Of a DNA stretch of 64,000 nt, positions 45,071 to 54,488 are shown one piece after another (position 1 is the first letter of the stretch; each line of letters begins with the position of its first letter). Source of the stretch: Hominimerdicola alba 8 (GTDB taxonomy: Bacteria; Bacillota; Clostridia; Oscillospirales; Ruminococcaceae); contig NZ_ADKM02000122.1 of NCBI RefSeq assembly GCF_000178155.2, positions 1 through 64,000 of the forward strand, in the 5' to 3' direction. The notes beneath the pieces are model-generated. The model worked only from the letters and a program-made list of their open reading frames with translations. It was not told the DNA's origin and searched no databases. Position numbers and translations under genes: made by a program.

Positions 45071-45532
45071 ATGTTTTTCAGAAAGCCGAAAAAAGTAAAA
45101 AAAGAAAATGAAACAATAACCAACGCAGTTTTTGGAGAGCTTGAATACATTGACTGTGCGTGGGAAGGATATTCGGTAAGCTCGCTGTTTGGTGAAGAAA
45201 AGACCATTGATCTGTATGTGTATGCTGATGAAGATAATAAGATCATTGGAAAGCATCAGGAAAAGGTCTATCAAGATTATCTGAAGAATCGAATAGAGAT
45301 CGAAGACGCTGTCAGAAAAGTTATTTTCAGAGAATTTAAGCTCCCGTATGATTTTGAACTTACATCACGATTCAGAGTAAGTTCGATAATAGTGACCTGC
45401 GACGGTAATTGCGGCTTGGCAATAGTTGACACTACCTATGAAATGGGACATAACCGTTTCAAATTTGTGGTCGAAACCGAACCCGACTACGAATTTACAG
45501 ATTCAGAAGAATATTATATAGAAACTAAATGA
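45071..45532 (+). CDS. Unknown 153-residue protein, possibly immunity-type
   Basis: I do not recognise the family with confidence. The product starts MFFRKPKKVKKENETITNAV, has aromatic strands (FGELEYIDCAWEGYSVSSLF) and an acidic tail (EFTDSEEYYIETK). It resembles small beta-rich proteins often found as cargo beside SUKH genes. AAAGGAAC precedes the ATG. It lies between the third SRAP remnant and the second polymerase gene. Confidence 0.6.
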   Translation: MFFRKPKKVKKENETITNAVFGELEYIDCAWEGYSVSSLFGEEKTIDLYVYADEDNKIIGKHQEKVYQDYLKNRIEIEDAVRKVIFREFKLPYDFELTSRFRVSSIIVTCDGNCGLAIVDTTYEMGHNRFKFVVETEPDYEFTDSEEYYIETK

Positions 45533-45575
45533 TAACAGGTAAATAAGATCACTTTCAAAAAAAGGACGGTGAAAT

Positions 45576-47069
45576 ATGAACAAGGTATATGTAGCAATAG
45601 ACCTCAAATCGTTCTATGCGTCGGTAGAATGCGTAGAGCTTGGGTTTGATCCGCTGAACACAAATCTTGTGGTAGCCGATCAGAGCCGTACCGAAAAGAC
45701 AATATGCCTTGCTGTTTCGCCGTCACTGAAAAGCTACGGTATTTCGGGCAGAGCAAGGCTGTTTGAGGTCGTTCAGCGTATCAAAGAGGTCAATGAGCAG
45801 AGACAGAAGAAAGCTCCCCACAGACAGCTCACGGACAAGAGCTACATTTACTCGGAGCTTGTGTCAAATCCGTCCCTCGCCGTTGATTATGTGGTCGCTA
45901 CTCCGCAAATGGCGAAATATATGGACGTAAGTGCGAAGATATACGGCATTTACCTGAAATATGTTGCTCCCGAAGATATTTTCGCCTACTCGGTGGACGA
46001 GGTTTTCATAGATGCAACAGGCTATCTCAGCACCTATCACACGGACGGTCACGGCTTTGCCCGTATGCTGATACAAGATGTGCTTGACACAACAGGTATC
46101 ACGGCAACGGCAGGAGTCGGCACGAATATGTTTCTGTGCAAGGTCGCTATGGATATTGTGGCGAAGCATATTCCGGCGGATAAGGACGGTGTGCGAATCG
46201 CTGAACTTGACGAGCAGACTTTCAAGGATAAATGGTGGTCGCATACGCCGATCACGGACTTCTGGAGAGTGGGCGCAGGCACGGCAAAGCGCCTTGAAAC
46301 GCTCCACATCTACACAATGGGCGATATTGCCAGATATTCCCTTGACCGCTATCATATCGGCAAGCTGTATAAGCTCCTCGGCAAAAATGCGGAGCTGCTG
46401 ATAGATCATGCGTGGGGCATTGAACCGACTACCATAGCCGATGTGAAAGCCTATAAGCCGTCAAACAACAGTATCACTTCGGGACAAGTTCTGCAAGAGC
46501 CTTGCGACTACGAGCGCACACGGCTGATCGTGTGGGAAATGGCGGATATGCTGTCCCTTGATTTGGTAGATAAGGGGCTTGTGACAAATCAGATCGTGCT
46601 TACTGTCGGCTATGACCGTGAGAGTCTTGCGGACGGTCACTACCGGGGCGAAGTGGTTTCCGACCGCTACGGCAGACAAGTCCCGAAACACGCTCACGGT
46701 ACACAGAACCTCGATAAGCACACATCGTCCACAAGGAAAATTGTCGAAGCGACAATGACGCTTTTTGACCGTATCTTCGATAAAACTCTGCTTGCAAGGC
46801 GTATCAACCTTGTTGCCTGCAATGTCATCAAGAAAAGTGATGTGCCTGAGAGCGAGAGCTACGAACAGCTTTCCCTGTTCGATACGGAAGAAGATATACA
46901 AGACCGTGCAGACGATGAGAAGGCTCTTGAAAAAGAGAGAGCATTGCAGGAAGCGATGCTCACGATCAAACACAAATTCGGAAAGAATGCCGTTCTGAAA
47001 GGTGCGAACTTTACGGAAGGGGCTACGGCGAAAGAACGAAATCGGCAGATCGGCGGGCATAAGGCATAG
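45576..47069 (+). CDS. Y-family DNA polymerase (DinB/UmuC-like), copy 2
   Basis: A 497-residue translesion polymerase, colinear with copy 1: YVAIDLKSFYASVECVELGF at the N-terminus, YSVDEVFIDATGYLSTYH near 135, and GIEPTTIADVKAYKPSNNSI near 290. All catalytic acidic residues are present. Codon choice differs from copy 1, fitting a mobile-element origin. No LexA-like box is visible just upstream. It is followed by a small unknown gene and a yolD-like gene, and preceded by SRAP remnants, so the usual SRAP-DinB-YolD trio is represented. Confidence 0.93.
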   Translation: MNKVYVAIDLKSFYASVECVELGFDPLNTNLVVADQSRTEKTICLAVSPSLKSYGISGRARLFEVVQRIKEVNEQRQKKAPHRQLTDKSYIYSELVSNPSLAVDYVVATPQMAKYMDVSAKIYGIYLKYVAPEDIFAYSVDEVFIDATGYLSTYHTDGHGFARMLIQDVLDTTGITATAGVGTNMFLCKVAMDIVAKHIPADKDGVRIAELDEQTFKDKWWSHTPITDFWRVGAGTAKRLETLHIYTMGDIARYSLDRYHIGKLYKLLGKNAELLIDHAWGIEPTTIADVKAYKPSNNSITSGQVLQEPCDYERTRLIVWEMADMLSLDLVDKGLVTNQIVLTVGYDRESLADGHYRGEVVSDRYGRQVPKHAHGTQNLDKHTSSTRKIVEATMTLFDRIFDKTLLARRINLVACNVIKKSDVPESESYEQLSLFDTEEDIQDRADDEKALEKERALQEAMLTIKHKFGKNAVLKGANFTEGATAKERNRQIGGHKA

Positions 47070-47085
47070 AAAGGACAATGTATAT

Positions 47086-47526
47086 ATGAGATATACTGAA
47101 ATCGACTTGCAAATTGAAGATATTATGTGGTTTGGAGTCGATACGAACGGCTGCATTTTTGCGTGTACATCAGCAGGGATAGCGAATGTTCCTGAATTTG
47201 TCTGTAAAAGCAAGGAGCAAACAGAATTTATCGAGGATTATTTTACCAAAGAACTCGAAAAGACAACATCAGCAATTCTTGAAGCACCATATGTTGACAA
47301 TCCATTAATGAGAGATGCTACCGGACTTGCTGAAAAAGGTGTGTTTTCATTCGATGCTGTGACTGATAACAGCGAATATGACAGAGAATACGTCAAGATT
47401 GCTTCTCCAAAGACACCGATCAGATATGCCGCATTACCCGATGATATTAAAAAACTCCTGCAAGAACACACGGTTCCAGTTGATGCAGCGAAAGAAAAGT
47501 ATATTTGTGTCAAACACGCATATTAA
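47086..47526 (+). CDS. Unknown 146-residue protein between polymerase and yolD-like genes
   Basis: From the ATG at 47086 (AAAGGA upstream) the product starts MRYTEIDLQIEDIMWFGVDT. It has CIFACTSAGIANVPEFVCKS near 20-40 and ends CVKHAY. It is predicted soluble, without a recognised motif. Its position inside the polymerase-YolD operon suggests a recent insertion of cargo. Confidence 0.65.
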   Translation: MRYTEIDLQIEDIMWFGVDTNGCIFACTSAGIANVPEFVCKSKEQTEFIEDYFTKELEKTTSAILEAPYVDNPLMRDATGLAEKGVFSFDAVTDNSEYDREYVKIASPKTPIRYAALPDDIKKLLQEHTVPVDAAKEKYICVKHAY

Positions 47527-47537
47527 AAAGGTTCATT

Positions 47538-47945
47538 ATGGATAATTACGATGATATAAAGCACCTCACCCGTCCGCAATATGACGATCTGCACCCGATG
47601 TCCATGAGCGACAGGGCGGCACAGTTCAGCCCCTTTGCGGCACTTGTGGGCTACGGTGATGCCGTTGCCGAGACTGCAAGGCTGACCGACAGTAAAGCCG
47701 AGCTGACAGAGGACGAAATGTCCCTACTGAACGCAAACCTGAACCGCTTGCTTGACAGCTTGGACGAACAACCGCAGGTCAGCGTGACATACTTTGTACC
47801 CGATGAGAAGAAGTCGGGTGGCAGATATGTTGAAAAGGTCGGTGTGGTGCGGATATATGACAGCTATGCCAATGAACTTGTGTTCACGGACGGTGTGCGG
47901 ATAGCGGTGGCAGATATGGCAAAATTGGATTTTATGGAGAAATAA
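47538..47945 (+). CDS. YolD-like protein, copy 2
   Basis: A 135-residue YolD-like protein: LTRPQYDDLHPMSMSDRAAQ near residues 9-28, FAALVGYGDAVAETARLTD near 33, and KVGVVRIYDSYANELVF at the C-terminus. It is the partner of polymerase copy 2. Confidence 0.87.
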   Translation: MDNYDDIKHLTRPQYDDLHPMSMSDRAAQFSPFAALVGYGDAVAETARLTDSKAELTEDEMSLLNANLNRLLDSLDEQPQVSVTYFVPDEKKSGGRYVEKVGVVRIYDSYANELVFTDGVRIAVADMAKLDFMEK

Positions 47946-47958
47946 CGGAGGTATCATT

Positions 47959-48471
47959 ATGAAAATACTTGTACTGAACGGCAGCCCCAGACCTAATGGC
48001 AACACTGCAAAAATGGTCGGTGTATTTCGTGAAGTCGCTGAAAAGAATGGTCATGAGGTAGTCTGCTTTAATGTCTGTAAGATGAATATAAAGGGCTGTC
48101 TTGCCTGTGAATACTGTCACGGAAAAGGACAAGGCACTTGTGTTCAGAAGGACGATATGCAGGAGATCTACAAGGAACTGAAAGATACGGAGATGCTTGT
48201 GCTGGCTGCACCGATCTATTATCACGGCATTTCGGGACAGCTAAAATGTGTGATCGACCGCTTTTATTCGGCACTCTATCCGACAGCTTCGGAAAGTCTG
48301 AGAAAGACTGCAATGTTTCTTAGTTCGGGTGATCCTGATATGTATGACGGTGCGAAATTCTCCTATGACGGTGATTTTCTCGGCTATCTTGGCTTGGAGG
48401 GCTGCGGTATTTTCACAAACCATGATAATGATGTGTTCGGCAAAATCAGGAAAATGGCTGATTCGCTGTAA
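47959..48471 (+). CDS. NADPH-dependent FMN reductase / flavodoxin-like protein
   Basis: A 170-residue flavoprotein. KILVLNGSPRPNGNTAKMV at the N-terminus is the FMN phosphate loop, and VLAAPIYYHGISGQLKCVID near residue 80 is the second flavin contact. A CLACEYCHGKGQGTC cysteine cluster near residue 43 is typical of the iron-sulfur flavoprotein-like group. It is a stand-alone reductase with unknown substrate. GGAGG lies upstream. Confidence 0.9.
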   Translation: MKILVLNGSPRPNGNTAKMVGVFREVAEKNGHEVVCFNVCKMNIKGCLACEYCHGKGQGTCVQKDDMQEIYKELKDTEMLVLAAPIYYHGISGQLKCVIDRFYSALYPTASESLRKTAMFLSSGDPDMYDGAKFSYDGDFLGYLGLEGCGIFTNHDNDVFGKIRKMADSL

Positions 48472-48483
48472 TGGAGGAATATC

Positions 48484-48894
48484 ATGCAATACGAATGTAG
48501 AATAACAGTATTAGACACAAAGGTATTCTCCGAATTACAGGAGAAGTACCTCGCAAACCCGAAGTCCGGCAAATGTCCGTTTTTCAATGTGGGTGACACA
48601 TTTGTGCTGAAACGGACGGCGGAACAGGACGATTTCTACCACCTGATGAACGGCAGGTTCTGTGGTGAAGCGTGGGACGCTATCAGCAGATATGTGTACT
48701 CAGCTTTGCAGGGCGGTTCGATCATGCGCAACTGGACAAATGATGACCGTATGATGATCGCCTGCTGCAATGACGGTACAAGACCTGTCATATTCAAGAT
48801 CGAGCGTATCGACATTCCCGAAACCGCTGAGGAGGAAGAATGGCTCTCAAAGCAGAATTTCAGGAACAGCGCTGATGAGGCTTATACGGGATAA
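48484..48894 (+). CDS. TIGR04076 family protein
   Basis: A 136-residue protein matching the TIGR04076 type: CRITVLDTKVF at the start, KCPFFNVGDTFVL near 30, and RFCGEAWDAISRYVYSALQG near 57, which is diagnostic. The function is unknown. It lies 12 bases after the flavodoxin-like gene, and a redox pairing of the two is plausible but unproven. The gene ends five bases from the truncated ParB gene on the other strand. Confidence 0.82.
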   Translation: MQYECRITVLDTKVFSELQEKYLANPKSGKCPFFNVGDTFVLKRTAEQDDFYHLMNGRFCGEAWDAISRYVYSALQGGSIMRNWTNDDRMMIACCNDGTRPVIFKIERIDIPETAEEEEWLSKQNFRNSADEAYTG

Positions 48895-48898
48895 TTTA

Positions 48899-49405
48899 CT
48901 ATGACACTAGTGGATTCAAGGTTGTGTCGCCACTGATCTCGGCATTGGGATTTTCAAGAAGTGTCAGCTCACGGATTATATCGTTACGCTTGCCTGGGGA
49001 GAACATTTTGCTGTGTCTGCTTGTAACAACAGCCGCTTGTTCAGATATTTTCAGGTCTGAAAATGACCTTTGGATAAGGTTGCTTTCGATGACATACATC
49101 TCTGCCTCGTCCTCGGTCAAACCCGTCTTGACGATAGCCGGCACGGTGGGCAGTCCTGCGAGCTTTGAAGCGTTCCAGCGGTTGTGACCGATCAAAATTT
49201 CATAACCGCCCTCGATAGGCTGAACAATGATAGGAGACAGCACACCGTTCTCCTTGATGCTTGCGACCATATCCTCAAGGCGTTCACCCGAATACAGCTC
49301 AAACTTATGGTTGTGGTAGGGGTGAAGCTGATCGCACGGTATCTGCTGTATGGCGGTCTGCGGTGCGGAGAGCATTGTTCCCAGGTCAAACTGCGGTGTA
49401 TTCAT
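48899..49405 (-). pseudogene. parB: ParB-like partition protein, C-terminally truncated
   Basis: A 168-residue protein with a normal ParB N-terminal nuclease-like domain (QIPCDQLHPYHNH, then DMVASIKENGVLSPIIVQP, then ILIGHNRWNASKLAGL). It stops soon after SEQAAVVTSRHSKMFSPGK, where ParB helix-turn-helix and dimerisation regions should follow (family length about 280 or more). The end coincides with the abrupt join to the TIGR04076 gene, so a rearrangement probably removed the rest. Confidence 0.8.
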
Positions 49406-49746
49406 CGTTTCATCTTCCTTTCCATATCCGCAAGCTGTTTTCTCAGCTCACGGTTGTCAATATCAAGCTCCATGATACGCTTTTTCAGTTTCTTGATCGA
49501 AACATCGGCACGGACGATCATATCCGCAAACCGCAGGAGCGTGTATTTATATCTGCGCTGATTGTAGTGAAATTCGTAGCAGAGCTTTCCAGATAGCCTG
49601 TCACGGCTCTCGGAAAGGCTTGCAAGCACTTCCTTTGAAGTCTCTGCGATGATCTTGCTGTGGTCGGTGCTGAAATACTCGTTCAGCTCACCATCGCCGT
49701 GGGGAGTGAAAAGCCACGGCATTTTGTCGGTGTCAAAGGGCTTCAT
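49402..49746 (-). CDS. Conserved mobile-element protein of unknown function (114 residues)
   Basis: It starts MKPFDTDKMPWLFTPHGDGE and ends in a coiled coil (KKLKKRIMELDIDNRELRKQ). The four-base overlaps with parB on one side and the next small gene on the other mark it as part of the parA-parB operon. I do not recognise the family. Confidence 0.65.
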   Translation of the reverse strand: MKPFDTDKMPWLFTPHGDGELNEYFSTDHSKIIAETSKEVLASLSESRDRLSGKLCYEFHYNQRRYKYTLLRFADMIVRADVSIKKLKKRIMELDIDNRELRKQLADMERKMKR

Positions 49747-49973
49747 GACTCGTCCTCCTCGTCATCATCTTCATCGGTGCAGTAGTCAAGCCCGTTCTGG
49801 AGCTGAATGTAGATGCCCGAATAGCGGTCATGCTCTGCGCCGTCGCTGTTCATCATCGCTTCAAGGAAATACGCCTGTGCTTCTTCACGGTCTTCCCACA
49901 CCTTTACTTCGCCGTAGCATTTGGTTGTGACCTTGCGGTTGGGGTTCATTGCGAGTTCGGGGATATTTAACAT
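49743..49973 (-). CDS. Small acidic protein of the parA-parB operon (76 residues)
   Basis: It starts MLNIPELAMNPNRKVTTKCY and ends in DEDDDEEDES. The middle, WEDREEAQAYFLEAMMNSDG, is helical. It overlaps parA by seven bases. The function is unknown, though such genes recur between parA and parB in integrative elements. Confidence 0.65.
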   Translation of the reverse strand: MLNIPELAMNPNRKVTTKCYGEVKVWEDREEAQAYFLEAMMNSDGAEHDRYSGIYIQLQNGLDYCTDEDDDEEDES

Positions 49974-50749
49974 CTTGAAAGCACCTCCTGAGCCAATTCA
50001 TCATATTCCTGACCTAACTTGTGACCTGTGAGACAAAGCGGTGTGCCGTTCTCGGAGCTTTTCGCCGCTTCAATGGACTTGCTGATGCTTGTCCTGAACA
50101 GCATTTCGCCGTACTTTTCATTGAGGGTTTCGATAGCCGTTCTGCTGACCTTTGTGCGGTCAACCATAGTCGGCAGCACTCCGATGAGGTTCAGCTTCGG
50201 GTTGGTGTTCGCCTTGACGAGCTGTGTGAGAGCTTCAAGGGACTGCAAGCCGTCCATACTGAACTTCTGTGTCTGCACGGGTATCAGCACTCTGTCCGCA
50301 GCGGTGAGGGCGTTGATAAGGAGCGTTCCGAGGGACGGCAGGCAGTCGATCAGCACGAAGTCATACGCTCCGATCACATCTTCCGTAAGTATCCTGCGGA
50401 GAATATGCTCCTTTGAGATCATCGTGACCATGAGCGTTTCCGCATTGGCGAGGTTAATGTCGGCGGGAATGTAGTCCACTCCTGCGGTTTCGCTGTGACG
50501 GATCGCTCTCTGAGCTGTGTCTGCGGTCACGGGATTTCCTGCGTAGAATGACATGATAAGCTGTGTCATGGTCGGGTTGCCGTCTGGCTCGTATTTCAGG
50601 TACTCGGAGAGGTTTGCTTGCGGATCGAAGTCGATGAGAAGCACCTTCTTGTCATGGTTCAGAGCAAGGCAAGCTCCGAGGTTATAGGCTGTGGTCGATT
50701 TGCCGACACCGCCTTTCTGGTTGCTGATTGCGATGATAGTAGTTTCCAT
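49967..50749 (-). CDS. parA: ParA family ATPase
   Basis: A 260-residue deviant Walker ATPase. METTIIAISNQKGGVGKSTT holds the Walker A motif with the signature Lys, LLIDFDPQANLSEYL near residue 40 is the A' region, and YDFVLIDCLPSLG near 123 is Walker B. It partitions plasmid or excised-element DNA together with ParB. The ATG at 50749 follows AGGAGG. A longer frame upstream is antisense to nothing useful and is rejected. Confidence 0.93.
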   Translation of the reverse strand: METTIIAISNQKGGVGKSTTAYNLGACLALNHDKKVLLIDFDPQANLSEYLKYEPDGNPTMTQLIMSFYAGNPVTADTAQRAIRHSETAGVDYIPADINLANAETLMVTMISKEHILRRILTEDVIGAYDFVLIDCLPSLGTLLINALTAADRVLIPVQTQKFSMDGLQSLEALTQLVKANTNPKLNLIGVLPTMVDRTKVSRTAIETLNEKYGEMLFRTSISKSIEAAKSSENGTPLCLTGHKLGQEYDELAQEVLSRC

Positions 50750-50774
50750 TTTCGTATCCTCCTGTGATTTTGGC

Positions 50775-51158
50775 TCAGAACAGTGGATCGTCCTCTGTTC
50801 CTGCGTATGGATTGCCGTTGTCGGTCGGTGCGGTGTTCTCACGCTTCTTACCACCTGAGAAGTGGATCTCCTCGACCTTGACCTCGATAGCCGAACGCTT
50901 CTGACCGTCCTTTTCATAGCGGTTGTTGTGGACTGAGCCGACAAGTGTCACCATATCGCCCTTGCCGAACCAATCGACGATCACATCAGCGTTACGGTTC
51001 CAGGCGGTGCAGGGAAAGAAGTCAGTTTCGGGATTTTCCTCGCCCTTACGCTTCGGGCGGTCGCAAGCGATAGTGAACTTGCAGAGGCGGTTCTCGCCAA
51101 TGGTCTTGATTTCGGGATCGGCAGTCATTCTGCCTGCTACTAAGAATTTGTTTAACAT
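50775..51158 (-). CDS. ssb: Single-stranded DNA-binding protein
   Basis: A 127-residue OB-fold protein: MLNKFLVAGRMTADPEIKTI, FTIACDRPKRK near 28 and GDMVTLVGSVHNNRYEKDG near 67. It ends in the acidic tip DDPLF, needed for partner binding. It is a mobile-element copy, transcribed first in the ssb-parA-parB operon. Confidence 0.93.
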   Translation of the reverse strand: MLNKFLVAGRMTADPEIKTIGENRLCKFTIACDRPKRKGEENPETDFFPCTAWNRNADVIVDWFGKGDMVTLVGSVHNNRYEKDGQKRSAIEVKVEEIHFSGGKKRENTAPTDNGNPYAGTEDDPLF

Positions 51159-51220
51159 AGGTATTTACCTTCCTTTCGTGGTTTCGGGTTTCTGTGTTTC
51201 TGTTGTGCTTTTATTATACC

Positions 51221-51370
51221 TGACTTTACACCCAATGTCAAGTATAATTTTCTGTATTTTGGAATCTTTGTAGGGGCGCAGCAATCAGCACCCTGATTTT
51301 CGGTTTTCCCCAGTGTGATTTGACTAAATTTCTGATTATACTTGACTTTGCACCCAACATTTGATAGAAT
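51221..51370. promoter_or_regulatory. Divergent promoters with a shared operator-like repeat
   Basis: The leftward promoter for ssb reads TTGACA-17-TATAAT on the minus strand (about 51216-51244). The rightward promoter for the zinc-finger protein is TTGACT (51342-51347), 17 bases, TAGAAT (51365-51370). Both spacers contain the sequence TGACTTT(A/G)CACCCAA(T/C), at 51221-51235 and 51343-51357, a likely binding site for one regulator. Confidence 0.75.
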
Positions 51371-51404
51371 AGGTGTAAAGACCTATATTCAGGGGGGATA
51401 ACCT

Positions 51405-51830
51405 TTGTTTAAGCATAAATGTGAGATGTGCGGACTGGAGTTTGAGACGAACAACACCCGTGCCAAATACTGTATCTATTGCCGTGATAAGGCTCAGGCT
51501 GCCCGTAACCGTGCGTATGCTGAGAAAAAGAAGTCCGGCTCTGCCGTGAAGATCGGCAGCGAACAGGTTTGTCCGATTTGCGGTAAGACCTACACCGTGA
51601 CCTCCGGCTCTCAGAAGTATTGCAAGGAGTGTACCGCAGGCAAGAAGCGAAAGAAGTCCGCTCCGAACACGGAATACCTCAAAGGGCATTACGATTATAT
51701 CCGTGTCAATGTTCCGAAGGGAGAGCGTGAGAAGATCAAGGCTTATGCGGAATCGCGCGGTATGAGCGTGAATAAGCTGTTGCTCACGGCGTTGGAAGAA
51801 TATCAAAAAGCTCACAAGCAGGAGGGATAA
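51405..51830 (+). CDS. Zinc-ribbon and ribbon-helix-helix regulator
   Basis: A 141-residue protein with two N-terminal zinc-binding motifs (CEMCGLEFET...YCIYC and CPICGKTYTV...YCKEC). The C-terminal Arc-like ribbon-helix-helix is DYIRVNVPKGEREKIKAYAE then SRGMSVNKLLLTALEEY. It begins with a TTG after GGGGGAT. Because it diverges from ssb and both promoters share a repeat, it is a good candidate for the regulator of both operons. Confidence 0.8.
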   Translation: MFKHKCEMCGLEFETNNTRAKYCIYCRDKAQAARNRAYAEKKKSGSAVKIGSEQVCPICGKTYTVTSGSQKYCKECTAGKKRKKSAPNTEYLKGHYDYIRVNVPKGEREKIKAYAESRGMSVNKLLLTALEEYQKAHKQEG

Positions 51831-51832
51831 TA

Positions 51833-51958
51833 ATGGCTATTGATAATGCTGATGTCATTGATGCTACTGCCTATGAAGGTAAGAAGCTGATACTTCAACT
51901 CTATGACCATTTGGAGTTTGATGATGAGATAATCAAGGATCATATGTTTCCGGCGTGA
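51833..51958 (+). pseudogene. N-terminal fragment of a DUF6572-like protein
   Basis: Forty-one codons starting MAIDNADVIDATAYEGKKLI and ending DDEIIKDHMFPA. The beginning matches small DUF6572-like proteins, which normally continue for another 40-60 residues. The sequence switches at about 51950 into the interior of a serine recombinase gene. Confidence 0.6.
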
Positions 51959-52716
51959 CCTTCGAGAGACCGGGCATACAGCGTATGCTCGACGATGCAA
52001 AGACAGGTAAGATCAACCTCATTCTCTGTAAAGACCTGAGCAGATTTGGTCGTAATTACATCGAGGTGGGCAGATATGTGGATTACCTGTTTCCGCTTTA
52101 TAATATCCGCTTCATCGCTTTGACCGATAATGTGGACACTGCCAATGCTGATAGCTCCGCTATGGACATGATGCCGATCATGAATATTTTTAATGAATGG
52201 CATTCTGCAAACACCTCCAAAAAGCTGAGAGCCGTTCACGCTCAGGGCGCAAAGGTCGGCAAGTATAAATGCACATTCACTGCCTACGGCTATCTCAAAG
52301 GCAATGATGAAAAATACACGCCCGTTCCTGACCCGCAGACTGCACCGATCGTCCGCCGTATCTTCGAGATGTACGCAAGCGGTATGAAACCCATACAGAT
52401 CTGCAATGTGCTGAACGATGAGCATATTCCGACACCGACTGACTATCGTGCAGCGCAGCTTGGTAAGCCGAACCCTTTTAGCAAGGTTCATTTGTGGGGC
52501 AACACTACTATCAAGTCCATTCTGAATAACGAGATCTATATCGGCACAATGGCTAATCTCAAGACCTCGTCCATAAGCTACAAGAACAAAAAGAGAGTAC
52601 GCAAAGACAAGTCCGAGTGGGTCACGGTGAAGAATAATCATGAGCCGATCATACCACAGGAGTTGTGGGATAAAGTTCGTGAGATAGATAGTTCACACCC
52701 GAAAACACATTCCTAA
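51950..52716 (+). pseudogene. Serine recombinase fragment lacking both ends
   Basis: It opens inside the catalytic domain (TFERPGIQRMLDDAKTGKIN, then LILCKDLSRFGRNYIEVGRY) and lacks the YxRVS start with the catalytic serine. The recombinase domain is present (AYGYLKGNDEKYTPVPDPQT), but the zinc ribbon and coiled coil are missing. It ends tail-to-tail against the intact recombinase with a four-base overlap. It is probably inactive. Confidence 0.85.
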
Positions 52717-54335
52717 GCTATGATCTCACAGGAATCCACTATTACCGCAAAACGCTGATATTTATTCGCTTTTATTAAGGTATATGCCACTCTGTACCCG
52801 AAAGGTACGAAGGACAGATAAATATCTACAAGCCTGTGATTTTGTATCACTATTCGGTCAACGATGTCACGGTACAGTTCAACGTTGTCGATGTCAAGAC
52901 GATCTGTGACTCTCACGGTTTCTATGTACTTCTTGATCCCTTCGATTTGTTTTTTGTTGATGTTTTCAATGTCCGTTCCGTTTGTTATTCTTTCGTTCAG
53001 TTCTGTGAGCTTTTCGTCATAGTATTTATTCTGCTCGGCAAGATCTTCCTTTGAGATAAGTCCCTCCAGCAGAAGGTCTATGGCGTTTTTCTTTTTCAGC
53101 TTGATCGACTCGGCTTCCTTACGCAGAGCTTCAATATCCTCAGTCGGACGTTCTGATTGTGACAAGCGAATATCAGACCAAAGCTGTTCTTCGATCTCGG
53201 CTTTCGATACCTGCACACATTCAAGCACATGGCGCACACACAATGCCAAAGCGTCCACCAAAATAGTCCTGTTATCGCAGCCTATCTTTTCACCTGCCGA
53301 ATTTACAGTGACATTCGCCCCGAAATTTGCACGATTTCGACAGCGCATCGACTGCCTTTCCGCTACACTTGTGGCTCCCGTAAGGGTGAAAGGCTTGCCG
53401 CATTTTCCGCAGGATATTTTTGCACTGAACCAGTATTTGTTTGAATGCCGTCTGCCCTCGGAAATACTTTTGCCGCGTCTTGCGATTTCAGCTTGAACAC
53501 CGTCCCAAACCTCGTGAGTGACTATCGCCAAGTGATGATCTTTTATCATAATGGAAGGTGCGTCGGGATAGCTGCCGTTATTTCTCACCTTATGCTTAGT
53601 AAGATAGTCCTCGGTAACGTATTTCCACTGCTTGTAATCGCCGCAGTATTTCTCGTTTTTCAGTATCTCCAAAACTGTCGCACCTGTCCAGAGCTTACCC
53701 GTTGCCGATGAAATATTGTCAGCGTTCAGACCTCTCGCTATCATTGTCGAACCTTTTTTATCGTAATAATATTCGTGATAAATACGCCTCACGATCTCGG
53801 CTTCTTCGGAAACAACGACAAATTGATTTTCGATAACTTTATAACCGAAATACCGTGTCCTGCCTATCGGCTCGCCCTTTTCCATTCTGCGCTTCATACC
53901 CCACTTGACACGTTCAGAGGTCTTGCGGCTCTCCTCTTGCGCCAAGCTCGCCATGATCGTCAGACGAAGCTCGCCGTCCTTATCATTTGTGTCGATACCG
54001 TCATTGGTGAAAATAACGTTGATTTTCAACGCTTTCAGCTTGCGGGTATAGTTCAGCGTATCAACTGTGTTTCGGGCAAATCTGCTGACTTCCTTTGTGA
54101 GAATAGTGTCGATCTTTCCGTCCTCACAGTCTTTTATCATGCGGTTGAAGCCATCACGATGTTTGGTAGAAGTTCCCGTAATTCCCTCGTCGTAGTATAT
54201 TTCCACGAGAGACCAGTCGGATTGACTGTTGATGTATTCCTCAAAATATTCTCTCTGAGCGGACAGCGAGTGAAGCTGATCCATAAAATCTGTACTAACT
54301 CTTGCGTAAGCCGCTACTCTTTTTTTGCTATACAT
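52713..54335 (-). CDS. Large serine recombinase
   Basis: A 540-residue intact site-specific recombinase. RVAAYARVSTDFMDQLHSLS holds the catalytic serine, and KEVSRFARNTVDTLNYTRKL is the helix E region. A recombinase domain (about 165-270), a zinc ribbon (CGKCGKPF...CRN) and a coiled coil (about 390-450) follow. It could excise or integrate an element. Its upstream region has TTGACA-17-TAAAAT and a GC-rich inverted repeat (GGGGATATTTATCCCC-like, 54350-54385) that may lie near an attachment site. Confidence 0.93.
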   Translation of the reverse strand: MYSKKRVAAYARVSTDFMDQLHSLSAQREYFEEYINSQSDWSLVEIYYDEGITGTSTKHRDGFNRMIKDCEDGKIDTILTKEVSRFARNTVDTLNYTRKLKALKINVIFTNDGIDTNDKDGELRLTIMASLAQEESRKTSERVKWGMKRRMEKGEPIGRTRYFGYKVIENQFVVVSEEAEIVRRIYHEYYYDKKGSTMIARGLNADNISSATGKLWTGATVLEILKNEKYCGDYKQWKYVTEDYLTKHKVRNNGSYPDAPSIMIKDHHLAIVTHEVWDGVQAEIARRGKSISEGRRHSNKYWFSAKISCGKCGKPFTLTGATSVAERQSMRCRNRANFGANVTVNSAGEKIGCDNRTILVDALALCVRHVLECVQVSKAEIEEQLWSDIRLSQSERPTEDIEALRKEAESIKLKKKNAIDLLLEGLISKEDLAEQNKYYDEKLTELNERITNGTDIENINKKQIEGIKKYIETVRVTDRLDIDNVELYRDIVDRIVIQNHRLVDIYLSFVPFGYRVAYTLIKANKYQRFAVIVDSCEIIA

Positions 54336-54488
54336 TGTACCTCCTTCCCCCGAGATTCGGGGATAAATATCCCCCTGCTATATATGATTTTACACTTTAA
54401 AGTCTTAAATGTCAAGGCCTTTTACACAAATTCCGATATAAATATATGAAATTAAAAATACAGCAGGGGAATATATCATCTCTTGTTC

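Noticed and set aside
54350-54385. GC-rich inverted repeat before the serine recombinase as the attachment site
   Set aside because: It is only a candidate by position. No second copy was found in the window to define att ends.
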